From: Halioglobus sp.
GTDB lineage: Bacteria > Pseudomonadota > Gammaproteobacteria > Pseudomonadales > Halieaceae
Direction: 5' to 3'
Assembly (NCBI GenBank): GCA_013214285.1
Contig: JABSPW010000019.1
Location: forward strand, 1-34,082
Length of the DNA stretch: 34,082 nt
Position 1 is the first letter of the stretch, and the number at the start of each line of letters is the position of its first letter. Of the stretch, positions 24,501-34,082 are shown one piece after another. The position numbers and the translations under genes were made by a program. The notes beneath the pieces were generated by a model. That model had not been told where the DNA came from. It saw nothing but the letters and a program-made list of their open reading frames with translations, and did no database searches.

Positions 24501-25118
24501 TCAAAGGATCGTCCTGAACGTCAGGTTAACCCTGGGGCCACAGCTTTTCGATTGTTTTGGCACGCCGTGTTTCCAGTTCACCTGCGTCTCGCCCTGCATC
24601 AGAAGCACACTGCCCGAGGGCAATTCAAGTCTAATTCTGTCTATATCGTCGCGGTACCGGTGTTTCAACACAAATCGTCGCGCCTCACCAAATGACACCG
24701 ACGCAATCACCGGGTTCGATCCTAGTTCGGGTTCGTCATCGGCGTGCAATCCCATGCTATCGCGTTGATCACGGTAATAGTTTAGCAGTACAGAGTTGAA
24801 AGAGGCGTCACATAACGACTCCACTTTATCTTTCAAGAGGCGCAGATCATGTGACCAGGGCAGCGCGGTCAGCGTAACCCCAGAGTAGCGATAACTGCAG
24901 CCGCCGTCTCCATAAAAGGCCACAAGCCTGGGTTGGGGGTAGGTTCTTCCCCATAGGGTTACCTGCTCTTGCCGCCAGCGAATATCGCTGATCAACGCGG
25001 CCAACACGCCCGCGTTGTCATCGCAGCCCATTGACCGCCACAGCCGCAAGTCCGCGTCGGGTATGGGCAGCGGCATCCCGTTGGGAACATCAAAAAAATC
25101 TGATATCGATGCCGTCAT
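24501..25118 (-). CDS. alkB: AlkB-family 2-oxoglutarate/Fe(II) dioxygenase (DNA repair)
   Basis: AlkB removes alkyl groups from 1-methyladenine and 3-methylcytosine in DNA by oxidative demethylation. In this 205-residue protein iron ligands are His125 and Asp127 in GLHADDEPELG and His184 in WKHGVPK. Arg196 and Arg202 in RVNLTFR bind 2-oxoglutarate. The N-terminal pattern with LTALPWSHDL and FNSVLLNYYRDQRDSMGLH is closer to the human ALKBH2/3-like bacterial group than to E. coli AlkB. There is no ada gene nearby, so adaptive-response control is not evident. It is divergent from the Nudix gene. Confidence 0.92.
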   Translation of the reverse strand: MTASISDFFDVPNGMPLPIPDADLRLWRSMGCDDNAGVLAALISDIRWRQEQVTLWGRTYPQPRLVAFYGDGGCSYRYSGVTLTALPWSHDLRLLKDKVESLCDASFNSVLLNYYRDQRDSMGLHADDEPELGSNPVIASVSFGEARRFVLKHRYRDDIDRIRLELPSGSVLLMQGETQVNWKHGVPKQSKSCGPRVNLTFRTIL

Positions 25119-25411
25119 GCGGCGGCGCTGAGCCAGCGGGTCGCTTGAGGTCGGTCTGTTGCACGATGCGCTATGTCGCCGTCAGCGAACACCCATGTGA
25201 CAGTACGATAATTCACGATTTGTCCTCCTCGTAGCATCAGTATAACGCTATCAGTAATGCGTTGCGCCATAAGCAACAAATAACATGAAAAGCAGCCGAT
25301 GAAGACGCCTTATGTGTTACATTACGGCTCCGGGTGTCGGACCTATTCTTTGCATTTTTCACGGAAAGCGGGAGGTCTGGCAACAACAATTAGCAAGGCT
25401 TAATACAGTCG

Positions 25412-25888
25412 ATGAAAAAGAATGGCGCCCCCTGCCTGGTAGAAGCTCTCGACCTACCAGTGGTCGAGTCCGCCGGCGGTCTTGTCTGTAACGACCGCAA
25501 TCATATCTTGCTTATGTTCAAGCGCGGCAAGTGGGACATGCCCAAGGGCCGTATCGAGGAACAAACTACCAAGGAAGCGTCCGCCCTCAGAGAGGTGGGG
25601 GAGGAAACAGGCCTCAATATTAAAAAACTGGAAATACAGGCCAAAATCGTCTCGACCTGGCACACCACCCGGCACAGCAACGTCAGATACCTGAAGAAAA
25701 CGCACTGGTATCTGATGCACTACAACGGCAAAGACGATGACCTCGAACCCCAGGTGGAGGAGGGCATCATCGAGTGTCGGTGGATACACCTCAGCGATCT
25801 TCCGGAGTACCGGGAGCTGTTGCGCCCCCGAATCAATTACGTGATCGATTTCTGGCACGAGAATATGGCCTACGTGCCCAAACCATAA
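25412..25888 (+). CDS. Nudix hydrolase
   Basis: A 158-residue hydrolase of nucleoside-diphosphate-linked compounds. The Nudix box starts at Gly46 and reads GRIEEQT-x7-REVGEETGL. The catalytic REVGEE (60-65) is intact, but the first conserved Glu (position 52) is Thr. The flanking MFKRGKWDMPKGR and the aromatic-rich THWYLMHY are typical. The substrate is unknown. It is not the NudF ADP-ribose pyrophosphatase usually found beside yqiB and cpdA, which is a longer protein with a different N-terminus. It stands alone between alkB and the small membrane gene. Confidence 0.88.
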   Translation: MKKNGAPCLVEALDLPVVESAGGLVCNDRNHILLMFKRGKWDMPKGRIEEQTTKEASALREVGEETGLNIKKLEIQAKIVSTWHTTRHSNVRYLKKTHWYLMHYNGKDDDLEPQVEEGIIECRWIHLSDLPEYRELLRPRINYVIDFWHENMAYVPKP

Positions 25889-25987
25889 AGCATTAGGTCA
25901 ATAAATTTCATACGTCTGGCGAACGGCCAAGCATCATAAAAACACCGGTCGTCATTAATCACAGATCGAACAAAAGCTACCGCGTAG

Positions 25988-26010
25988 GCGACACCACAGC
26001 GTCGTGTCGC
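25988..26010. terminator. Inverted repeat between convergent Nudix and membrane-protein genes
   Basis: GCGACAC and GTGTCGC form a seven-base stem with a nine-base loop. It lies between two convergent genes and could act on both strands. A strong T tract is lacking on either side, so this is tentative. Confidence 0.35.
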
Positions 26011-26022
26011 AGGCGTTACTCG

Positions 26023-26439
26023 TTAAAAAATAGCGACCACAACACCATAGAACAGGATGATGAAGCCCCCCAGCTCTGCTGCAACCAGTGACCACATGAA
26101 CCAGGCGGCCGAGGCCGGTGCATTGCGCAGCTGATTGTCGGTTTTTTTCAGATAACCCTGCACCATATAAGTGACTATCGCCAGCGCAAAGTAGACCACG
26201 ATCAATAAGGCCGCCGCAAATTCCACCATGGCCGGCATTTGACTGATGTCGATAAAAATGGCGATAAGTATTGACGCAAAGGCGTACATCAGAGACGCAC
26301 GGTGCGCAATATCAATGTACGGGTGCGCCAGGCCCTCATCACTTGCCGCGATCTCGGCGTATTTCCAAATGCCGGTAAGCAGTGCGTTGAGAAAAAAGAT
26401 ACCCGCCGCAAGAATAGCAAGCTGATAGGCCGAAATCAT
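26023..26439 (-). CDS. Small integral membrane protein of unknown function
   Basis: I do not recognise a characterised family. The 138-residue protein has four predicted membrane helices (about residues 5-24, 46-65, 70-94 and 110-135), with a conserved-looking polar stretch KYAEIAASDEGLAHPYIDIAHRAS between the first two. AGGAG lies six bases before the ATG. It follows parE by 39 bases on the same strand and may be read through from it. It does not resemble yqiA, the gene usually upstream of parE. Confidence 0.7.
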   Translation of the reverse strand: MISAYQLAILAAGIFFLNALLTGIWKYAEIAASDEGLAHPYIDIAHRASLMYAFASILIAIFIDISQMPAMVEFAAALLIVVYFALAIVTYMVQGYLKKTDNQLRNAPASAAWFMWSLVAAELGGFIILFYGVVVAIF

Positions 26440-26478
26440 GCGCTGCTCCTGTTGTCAGAAAAGTGGCTGCGGTGCGGG

Positions 26479-28380
<1,902 letters not shown>

Positions 28381-28434
28381 TCACGTATACCGACTCCCAA
28401 GACCTATTGTACAACGAGTCTTGTGGAAGTTGTG

Positions 28435-29274
28435 CTACAAGTAGCCGCCGGACTCCAGGTCGACCTCAAAGTGGTTCAGGTGGTCCCTGGAAACCCCGGT
28501 TTCAATGCGGCCATCTGGATACAGCTCCAGCCAGCGGTAACCCGGGGGCTGATTATCCGCCTTGAAGTCATCGCTACCTGCCGCAAACTGCACGCAAGTT
28601 GATGGCGAGCCCAACAGGCGCACACCGTTGCGCTGTCGATCGATTTCCTGATGCACATGACCCCACAACACCGCCTGAACGTGTGGATGGCGATCAAGGA
28701 TCTCAAAAAATGCGTCCGCATCGGACACCCTCTGTTCATCCAGCCAATGGCAGCCTATTTCTACGGGATGGTGGTGCAGGCAAATCAGCGCATGCAAGCC
28801 CGCTTCCTGCGCCGCATTGAGCGCGGCATCCAACCAGCCCAGTTCATCCTCGCCCAAGGTGCCACCAACCTGCCCGGGCACCTGGGAGTCGAGCAGCAGG
28901 ATAGTCCAACGCCCAGAGCGAATTTCACGATAAAGCTGTGACTTATCAGACAGTGCAGCTTCCATCCGCTGTCTGTGGTCGTGGTTTCCAGGCAACCAGT
29001 AATTGGCCAGGGTCAATTGCTCAAAGTACCCTACCAATCGATCGTACGCTGCCCGCGCACCGCCATCGGCAAGATCCCCCGTGCCCAGGACAATGTCCGG
29101 TTCTGGTCGTTCGCTTTGCACTAGGTCAATGATGGCCTGTAAGGAATGGTCTGTATCCATGCCCAACAGCGTGCCTCCATTTACCTGGCAAAGGTGCGTG
29201 TCAGTCAGCTGCACGACACGCAGGATTGGGTCCTTGGTGTCGACGTGTGCAACGTTTTGAGCGGATGAAGACAT
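28435..29274 (-). CDS. cpdA: 3',5'-cyclic-AMP phosphodiesterase CpdA
   Basis: CpdA hydrolyses cAMP to AMP. The 279-residue metallophosphoesterase carries its metal ligands in order: Asp25 and His27 in LTDTH, Asp67 in GTGDLAD, Asn97 and His98 in PGNHD, His residues in CLHHHP (165-170), and His206/His208 in WGHVHQE. The ATG at 29274 fits family length; longer in-frame starts run into yqiB. It sits between parE and yqiB as in E. coli and Pseudomonas, except that yqiA is missing between cpdA and parE. The gap to yqiB is 25 bases, so the two are probably co-transcribed. Confidence 0.95.
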   Translation of the reverse strand: MSSSAQNVAHVDTKDPILRVVQLTDTHLCQVNGGTLLGMDTDHSLQAIIDLVQSERPEPDIVLGTGDLADGGARAAYDRLVGYFEQLTLANYWLPGNHDHRQRMEAALSDKSQLYREIRSGRWTILLLDSQVPGQVGGTLGEDELGWLDAALNAAQEAGLHALICLHHHPVEIGCHWLDEQRVSDADAFFEILDRHPHVQAVLWGHVHQEIDRQRNGVRLLGSPSTCVQFAAGSDDFKADNQPPGYRWLELYPDGRIETGVSRDHLNHFEVDLESGGYL

Positions 29275-29299
29275 GTCGGGCGAAGCGCCGTTCAGCAGT

Positions 29300-29752
29300 T
29301 CAAGGATCCATTTCCGGTGCACAAACATCAAAGGCCGCGCGCCCATTCTGCTGGCAGTGTTCCAACCAGTCAGACAGGAAGCAATTCTGCTGGAACTTTT
29401 CGTCCTGGGCAAACATCCTATCATTCGGGTACTCGTAGCGCGCAGCAATCCTGCGGTGAGACTGAAACATCCCCACCTCTAGCATGCGTGCGTCGTGGTA
29501 GGCCCTCAGTTCAATGTGCAACTGACCCAGCCAGCGCGATTCACCACGTTGTTGCTCGATTCGAAAAATCGTCGTGTAGCGGCAGCGCTCGACAACGCAA
29601 AGCCGCACGGCTGCCGACCCAACGATGAACTCACGGGTATTGCGATTTTCATAATCCGGAAACAGTCTCAACAAACGCGCGTAATTCACTTCACAAACTG
29701 CGTGTAGCGCTGTCAAATCCAGCTTAAAGGCGTTTTTTTTGTGCTTCTGCAA
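29300..29752 (-). CDS. yqiB: DUF1249 / YqiB-family protein
   Basis: A 150-residue cytoplasmic protein of unknown function. The family is clear from AVCEVNYARLLRLFPD near the start, RCRYTTIFRIEQ in the middle, LRAYHDARMLEV, and RYEYPNDRMFAQDEKFQQNCFLSDWL. The start is a TTG at 29752 with GGGA six bases upstream; no in-frame ATG precedes the conserved region. It is directly upstream of cpdA and divergent from tolC, as expected from the conserved tolC-nudF-yqiB-cpdA order, but nudF is not present in between. Confidence 0.9.
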   Translation of the reverse strand: MQKHKKNAFKLDLTALHAVCEVNYARLLRLFPDYENRNTREFIVGSAAVRLCVVERCRYTTIFRIEQQRGESRWLGQLHIELRAYHDARMLEVGMFQSHRRIAARYEYPNDRMFAQDEKFQQNCFLSDWLEHCQQNGRAAFDVCAPEMDP

Positions 29753-29966
29753 GGCTTTTCCCAGATAACCTGGCCCCTATGACGGCTCCAAAACCACTCC
29801 CCCGGGGTGCCCACCACCGCCGAACTCGTGCAGTCCTGCCGCTAAAGATGGCACAAAGTCGCGAGAACTGCACCCTTTGATTGTTACCGCAAAACATGCA
29901 TCGCGGGCGGGAGACTGCTAAACTGCAGTGCACGGAATTTTCTACACGTTCTCTGGGGAATATTGC

Positions 29967-31391
29967 ATGAAAAATCTGGCGGGCGCACTTGCGTTGCTGG
30001 TACTTCACCTGTCTGCCACCAGTGTTCGGGCGGATTCTCTGCAAGATATCTACGAACTGGCCCTCGAGAACGACGCTCAGTTAAAGGCTGAGGAGGCGAC
30101 CTATCTGGCGCGCCGCGAAACGGAGAACCTGAGCCGCTCGGCATTGTTACCGCAAATCGGCACCGCCTACACCTACCAGAACTCCGATACCGACACGAAG
30201 GCCATCAGTCCAGACTTCACGCAGAGGGAAATCCCCGCAATCCGCACCAAGGCGAGTCGGGACATTGACACCGACGGCTACGTGATTTCACTCGACCAAA
30301 CGTTGTTTGACCTGTCTGCCTGGTTCAGCTTCCAATCGGGGAAGGAAGTGACCAAGGAGGCGGAGGCCACCTTCGCCGCCAACCAGCAAAACCTGATCGT
30401 TCGGGTAGTCGAGGCCTACCTGCGCGTATTGCGCGCGCAGGATAATCTTTCCGCTTCTCAGGCACAGGAGCGGGCCTTTGAACGGCAACTGGAGCAAACT
30501 CAACAACGCTTTGAGGTCGGCCTGATCGCCATCACCGATGTCTACGAAGCACAGGCGGCGCGAGACCTGGCACAGGTGGAACGCATCATTGACGAGAACG
30601 ATGTGCAGGTTGCACTGGAGCGGCTCTCCGTTTTGACCGGGCAGCCGAACCACGGCGATCTGAATGTGCTAGTTGAGGACTTCGCCATCAACCCCCCCGA
30701 CCCCCTGGATCGGGCAGCCTGGGTGGAGTTCGCCCTTGCCAACAATTTTGACGTGCTGGCCTCTCGCTACCGAGAAGAGGCCGCGCGCCAGAGCGCCAAG
30801 TCGAGCCGCTTCGAACACGCCCCGAAGGTCACCGGCGGTTACCAGTACTCAGACCTCGACACCAATGGCAGCCTTGACGTCAGACCTAACACCGGCTTCA
30901 ACACATCACCCGACAGTAGCGTTGACGAAAAAATGTGGCAGGTCGAACTATCCCTGCCCTTATACAGTGGCGGCGCCATCAGTGCGGGCCGACGGCAGGC
31001 CGCACAGGAATTCAACGCGGCCCGAGAAGACCGGATCAACCTGACTCGCAACACTGTCACCAACACCCGGTCCCTGCATATGACTGTCGTAAGCGATGTG
31101 TCCCGAATCGCTGCGCGCAAGCAGAGCATCGTGTCGTCCAAAAGCTCCGTTGATGCGACGCAGGCGGGTTATGAAGTCGGCACCCGCAACGTGGTAGACG
31201 TCCTGAATGCCCAGAACACCCTGTTTAGCGCCGAGCGCGATTACGCGAATAGCCGTTACGACTACATTCTCAACATGATGCGCCTCAAGGAGCAGGCAGG
31301 ACTGCTCAGTCCCGAGGACGTCATCGTGCTGGACAGCTTCCTGGTCCCCCCTTCCTCGCCAACCGCAAGTTCGGTCACCGGGAGCAAGTAG
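29967..31391 (+). CDS. tolC: TolC-family outer membrane efflux protein
   Basis: TolC is the outer membrane channel shared by efflux pumps and type I secretion. The 474-residue precursor has a signal peptide (cleavage probably after Ala22, VRA before DSLQ). Two repeats of the outer membrane efflux protein domain follow: the first opens with LQDIYELALENDAQLKA, and the second closes with VGTRNVVDVLNAQNTLFSAERDYANSRYDYILN. The ATG at 29967 follows GGGGAA six bases upstream. It is divergent from yqiB in a 214-base gap where nudF is often found. No membrane-fusion or pump gene is adjacent, in line with a general-purpose TolC. Confidence 0.94.
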   Translation: MKNLAGALALLVLHLSATSVRADSLQDIYELALENDAQLKAEEATYLARRETENLSRSALLPQIGTAYTYQNSDTDTKAISPDFTQREIPAIRTKASRDIDTDGYVISLDQTLFDLSAWFSFQSGKEVTKEAEATFAANQQNLIVRVVEAYLRVLRAQDNLSASQAQERAFERQLEQTQQRFEVGLIAITDVYEAQAARDLAQVERIIDENDVQVALERLSVLTGQPNHGDLNVLVEDFAINPPDPLDRAAWVEFALANNFDVLASRYREEAARQSAKSSRFEHAPKVTGGYQYSDLDTNGSLDVRPNTGFNTSPDSSVDEKMWQVELSLPLYSGGAISAGRRQAAQEFNAAREDRINLTRNTVTNTRSLHMTVVSDVSRIAARKQSIVSSKSSVDATQAGYEVGTRNVVDVLNAQNTLFSAERDYANSRYDYILNMMRLKEQAGLLSPEDVIVLDSFLVPPSSPTASSVTGSK

Positions 31392-31443
31392 TACGCGGAA
31401 CGCACCCGGGCATGCCGCTCTTTATGCGATTCGTCTCCCAAAT

Positions 31444-32061
31444 ATGATTCCCGGCTTGCCTACAAACATCGACCAGATCAAGGGATTCCTCAGCGCTGGA
31501 GAGGGTCAAGCTCTCTACGACAATGCCTTGCAGGCGAGCCAATCGGGGCCGGTGTTGGAAATTGGCAGCTACTGCGGTAAGTCCACTATTTACCTTGGCC
31601 TGGCCTGTCGCCCCAACAACAGTAGCGTGTTCGCTCTCGATCACCACCGCGGCTCGGAAGAGCACCAGCCGGGGGAATTTTTCCATGACCCGGACCTGTA
31701 CGACGCAACCCAGGGTGTCCTGGACAGCTTTCGGGAATTCCGCCGCAATGTGACAAGCGCCGGCCTTGATGACGTCGTCGTCCCCGTGGTGGCGGGATCC
31801 GAGTCCGCCGCGAGGCAGTGGCAGACACCACTGGCGATGGTCTTCATTGACGGCGGACACAGCCTTGCAACAGCACTCACAGACTATCGCTGCTGGGTGC
31901 CACACTTACAACGCGGTGGCGTGCTGGCCATACACGACCTCTTTGAGGACGCCTACGAAGGGGGACAGGCTCCCTACGCTGTCTTCCGCTTGGCCATGGC
32001 CTCGGGGCTATTTGAAGAGGTGCAGCGTGTGGACAGCCTGGGTATCCTGCGCCGCCTCTAG
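31444..32061 (+). CDS. Class I SAM-dependent methyltransferase (Methyltransf_24 type)
   Basis: A 205-residue methyltransferase. The SAM-binding motif I is VLEIGSYCGKSTIYLG (37-52), an acidic VFALDHH follows at the end of strand 2, and MVFIDGGHS (about 131-139) and GGVLAIHDLFED are later motifs of the Methyltransf_24 group. The substrate is unknown. It follows tolC by 52 bases and is convergent with the toroid-like gene at 32081. No clear ribosome-binding site precedes the ATG. Its proximity to another methyltransferase and a glycosyltransferase suggests, without proof, a role in the same surface-glycan or metabolite pathway. Confidence 0.85.
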   Translation: MIPGLPTNIDQIKGFLSAGEGQALYDNALQASQSGPVLEIGSYCGKSTIYLGLACRPNNSSVFALDHHRGSEEHQPGEFFHDPDLYDATQGVLDSFREFRRNVTSAGLDDVVVPVVAGSESAARQWQTPLAMVFIDGGHSLATALTDYRCWVPHLQRGGVLAIHDLFEDAYEGGQAPYAVFRLAMASGLFEEVQRVDSLGILRRL

Positions 32062-32080
32062 GCGATCATCACCACACGCG

Positions 32081-33154
32081 TCAGTCTGCGGCCCGGCGCT
32101 TGCGCGGGCCCTCTTGTTCATCCAGCAACTGCACGCTGCAGAAAAGATGTGAAGCCGCTGTGTGTTCAGTCAAGGCATCCGCGGCCAGCAATACGGCGCC
32201 CGCCGTCCAGGTTGGCCGCTCATCCGGCCACAGCAGATCTTCCACCAACTGGTAGCCCGTCCAGTAAGACCCGTCAGCGCTGCGCCACTGCTGTAACCAG
32301 CTATAGACCTCCACTGCCCGGGCATGATCACCCGCGGCTAGCAGCGCCATGACCAGTTCGCAGGATTCTGCCACCGTCACCCAGGGTTGCTGCTTTTCAC
32401 AGCGGCAACCCAAACCGGCTTCGACGAATTCGTGCCAGCGTGACTGCAGTCGCAACCGCGCATCGGCGCCACTATAAACCCCTGCCAATACCGGATAGAA
32501 CCAGTCCATGGAATAACGCGATTTACTTTCCCAGGTACGATCAAAACGCTCAGGGTTGTGTCGCAAGGCCTTGCCTAAACGCTCGCGCGCCTGCAACCAG
32601 TGGCTGCGCTCATGGCCCAACGTGACCGCTATATTGTGGGCGCACTCCAAGCTTTTATAAATCGAACTGCAGCCCGTCACCAACGCGTCGCCCTTGGGAC
32701 GGCCTGAAGCATTCACTGCCCAGTCAATTTCACCGTACTCCGACTGTAGGGACAATACGAACGCCATCGCCTTGTCGACGGCTGGCCACATAGATTCTAA
32801 AAATGCGTAGCTGTGGCTGATCAAGTAGTGATGCCAAACGCCGGTTGCCATATACGCGACAAAGTTAGACTCGCGACGCTTGCCGTTGTCGATTTCCTCA
32901 CCCCGATAGGAGGCCCACCAGCTGCCATCCGCCAGCTGCATACCCGCCAGCCAGTTGTAAGCCTTGCGCGCGGCCTCCATTTCACCGCCGATAGAAAGAC
33001 CCATAGCAGATTCCACATGATCCCAGGGATCCGTGTAACCCCCCTTGAACCAGGGAATCTCACCACTGTCGCGCTGGCAATCCAGAATGAATTGAATCGT
33101 AGGGCGCAAAAACTCTTCGGGAAACAGCCCTCGGCTCAGATACAAACCGCTCAC
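32081..33154 (-). CDS. Alpha/alpha-toroid protein (prenyltransferase / squalene-cyclase-like)
   Basis: A 357-residue protein rich in Trp and Gly, with repeated helical hairpins such as IQFILDCQRDSGEIPWF, YNWLAGMQLADGSWWASY and SWLQQWRSADGSYWTGY. These QxxDGSW-like repeats are typical of alpha/alpha barrels in terpene cyclases and related proteins. The catalytic DxDD motif of squalene-hopene cyclases was not found, so cyclase activity is doubtful. The start is a GTG at 33154 with a perfect AAGGAGG seven bases upstream, overlapping the methyltransferase stop by four bases. Function is unknown, and the coupling to a methyltransferase and glycosyltransferase suggests a joint pathway. Cytoplasmic: no signal peptide. 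Confidence 0.72.
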   Translation of the reverse strand: MSGLYLSRGLFPEEFLRPTIQFILDCQRDSGEIPWFKGGYTDPWDHVESAMGLSIGGEMEAARKAYNWLAGMQLADGSWWASYRGEEIDNGKRRESNFVAYMATGVWHHYLISHSYAFLESMWPAVDKAMAFVLSLQSEYGEIDWAVNASGRPKGDALVTGCSSIYKSLECAHNIAVTLGHERSHWLQARERLGKALRHNPERFDRTWESKSRYSMDWFYPVLAGVYSGADARLRLQSRWHEFVEAGLGCRCEKQQPWVTVAESCELVMALLAAGDHARAVEVYSWLQQWRSADGSYWTGYQLVEDLLWPDERPTWTAGAVLLAADALTEHTAASHLFCSVQLLDEQEGPRKRRAAD

Positions 33155-33867
33155 GAGGTCGCCTCCTTGCGAAAATACATGACTACACTCTTGCCCATTA
33201 TCGGGTTCATGCTCTTCTCCAATATCCGAGTCAGGACCGGACTCTCCATCAGGTCCCAAACCAGCAAGCGATGGTATTGTCGCACCAACCAGTTGCTGTC
33301 CTGGCTGCGCCAGAACAGGCATTTGAGCCACCAGAACGGCGCATGCAACGCATGCGCCCAGTGCCGATGATAAAACTTAAAGCCCAGAACCTCGATATCT
33401 CGACGCAGTTCGTTGCTGCGGAATATGCGAAGATGACCACCAGGTACCGTGTAATAACCCTCACTCAACACCCAGCAAATTTTTTCCGGCCAAGTTCTGG
33501 GTACACTGGCACAAAATAGCCCACCAGGCTTCAACACACGCTCTATTTCGCGCAAAGCGCCCCGGTAGTCAGGAATGTGTTCAAGCACTTCGCTGCAGAT
33601 GACCTTATCGAACGTGTCATCTGCAAAGGGCAACTGCAGCGCACTGGCAGAGGACAAGCCGAAAGACCTCTCACTGCTCTCCGGCTCGGCAAAATCCTCA
33701 AAGCGCTCACGGGTGGTTTGTAAATCCTCAAGTGACAGGTCTACCCCGATGGCATGCACCTGTGCCTGCACGTAAGTGCTAATCACATGGCGACCTTCAC
33801 CGCAGCCCAAATCAAGCACCACATCACCATCATCCAACGGCAAACGGGTAAAATTAACCGTATTCAC
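33151..33867 (-). CDS. Class I SAM-dependent methyltransferase (Methyltransf_11 type)
   Basis: A 238-residue methyltransferase with motif I VLDLGCGEGRH (17-27), an acidic end of strand 2 (IGVDLS), FDKVICSEVLEHIPDY, and LKPGGLFCASVPR. The C-terminal part from about 165 is rich in aromatic and basic residues and may bind a membrane-associated substrate. The start is a GTG at 33867 preceded by AGGTG eight bases away. It overlaps the upstream glycosyltransferase end by 14 bases and the downstream toroid gene by four, so the three are translated as a coupled set. The substrate could be a glycan or lipid-linked intermediate. Confidence 0.85.
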   Translation of the reverse strand: MNTVNFTRLPLDDGDVVLDLGCGEGRHVISTYVQAQVHAIGVDLSLEDLQTTRERFEDFAEPESSERSFGLSSASALQLPFADDTFDKVICSEVLEHIPDYRGALREIERVLKPGGLFCASVPRTWPEKICWVLSEGYYTVPGGHLRIFRSNELRRDIEVLGFKFYHRHWAHALHAPFWWLKCLFWRSQDSNWLVRQYHRLLVWDLMESPVLTRILEKSMNPIMGKSVVMYFRKEATS

Positions 33868-34082
33868 GAGCGAGCACCTGTTGATAGTAAGCCGTCATCT
33901 GCCGCGCACAGACCTGCCAGCAGAAATTATCCTCGATACGTTTTCTGGCGCGCGCACCCAATTCTGCTCTTTGCGCGGGATTCTGCAGCAGACCATCTAT
34001 GGCCTCTACAAGCGCATCGTCATTTTTTGTCGGCTCGATTATTCCCGTATCGCCCACAACCTCTGGCAAAGCGCCACCATCG
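33854..34082 (-). CDS. Glycosyltransferase, GT-B fold (family 4/1), C-terminal fragment
   Basis: Only the last 75 or so residues are inside the window; the gene continues past the right edge. The visible part begins with GGALPEVVGDTGI, the typical donor-sugar binding segment of GT4-type enzymes, followed by ALVEAIDGLLQNPAQRAELGARARKRIEDNFCW and a C-terminal helix. The donor and acceptor are unknown. It is the first visible gene of the coupled set with the methyltransferase and the toroid protein. It cannot be judged whether the remainder is intact. Confidence 0.85.
   Translation of the reverse strand, partial: DGGALPEVVGDTGIIEPTKNDDALVEAIDGLLQNPAQRAELGARARKRIEDNFCWQVCARQMTAYYQQVLAREYG

Overview
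The window looks like a chromosomal segment of a gammaproteobacterium, probably a free-living aquatic one. This is inferred from gene content and order: mutY followed directly by yggX, a tolC / yqiB (DUF1249) / cpdA / parE neighbourhood, rdgC, and hisB-hisH. A placement near the marine Halieaceae/Cellvibrionales is only a guess. No database search was possible.

Layout. (1) 1-3.7 kb: hisH and hisB (minus strand) are back to back with mutY-yggX, a YIP1-like membrane protein and tRNA-Phe. (2) 3.77-8.13 kb: an accessory patch bounded by two truncated IS3-family orfA fragments. It carries a flippase-like membrane protein, a large polytopic membrane protein and a divergent LysR regulator. (3) 8.2-10.2 kb: a soluble Ser/Thr kinase and a PP2C phosphatase, transcribed together. 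(4) 10.3-11.6 kb: a eukaryotic-type glutamine synthetase II preceded by two tandem NtrC-like sites and a sigma-54 promoter. (5) 11.8-17.9 kb, minus strand: a small unknown ORF, a YbdG-type MscS channel, an oxidoreductase-SelD fusion, the tRNA 2-selenouridine synthase mnmH and rdgC. (6) 18.2-25.9 kb: a flavoprotein overlapping a glyoxalase, a glutamine amidotransferase, an octaheme cytochrome with HEAT and TPR repeats, YceI, a cupin, AlkB and a Nudix hydrolase. (7) 26.0-31.4 kb: a small membrane protein, parE, cpdA, yqiB and divergent tolC. (8) 31.4-34.1 kb: a methyltransferase, then a translationally coupled minus-strand set (glycosyltransferase, methyltransferase, alpha/alpha-toroid protein) that runs off the right edge.

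Genes that appear to work together: mnmH with the SelD fusion (selenophosphate supply and tRNA selenation); the kinase/phosphatase pair; NtrC/RpoN control of GSII; the flavoprotein-glyoxalase pair; and the coupled GT-MT-toroid set. The most informative non-coding signal is the GSII control region. The least explained genes are the octaheme-HEAT-TPR cytochrome, the IS-bounded membrane genes and the right-edge glycan-like cluster. No CRISPR array, prophage or clear new defence system was seen.
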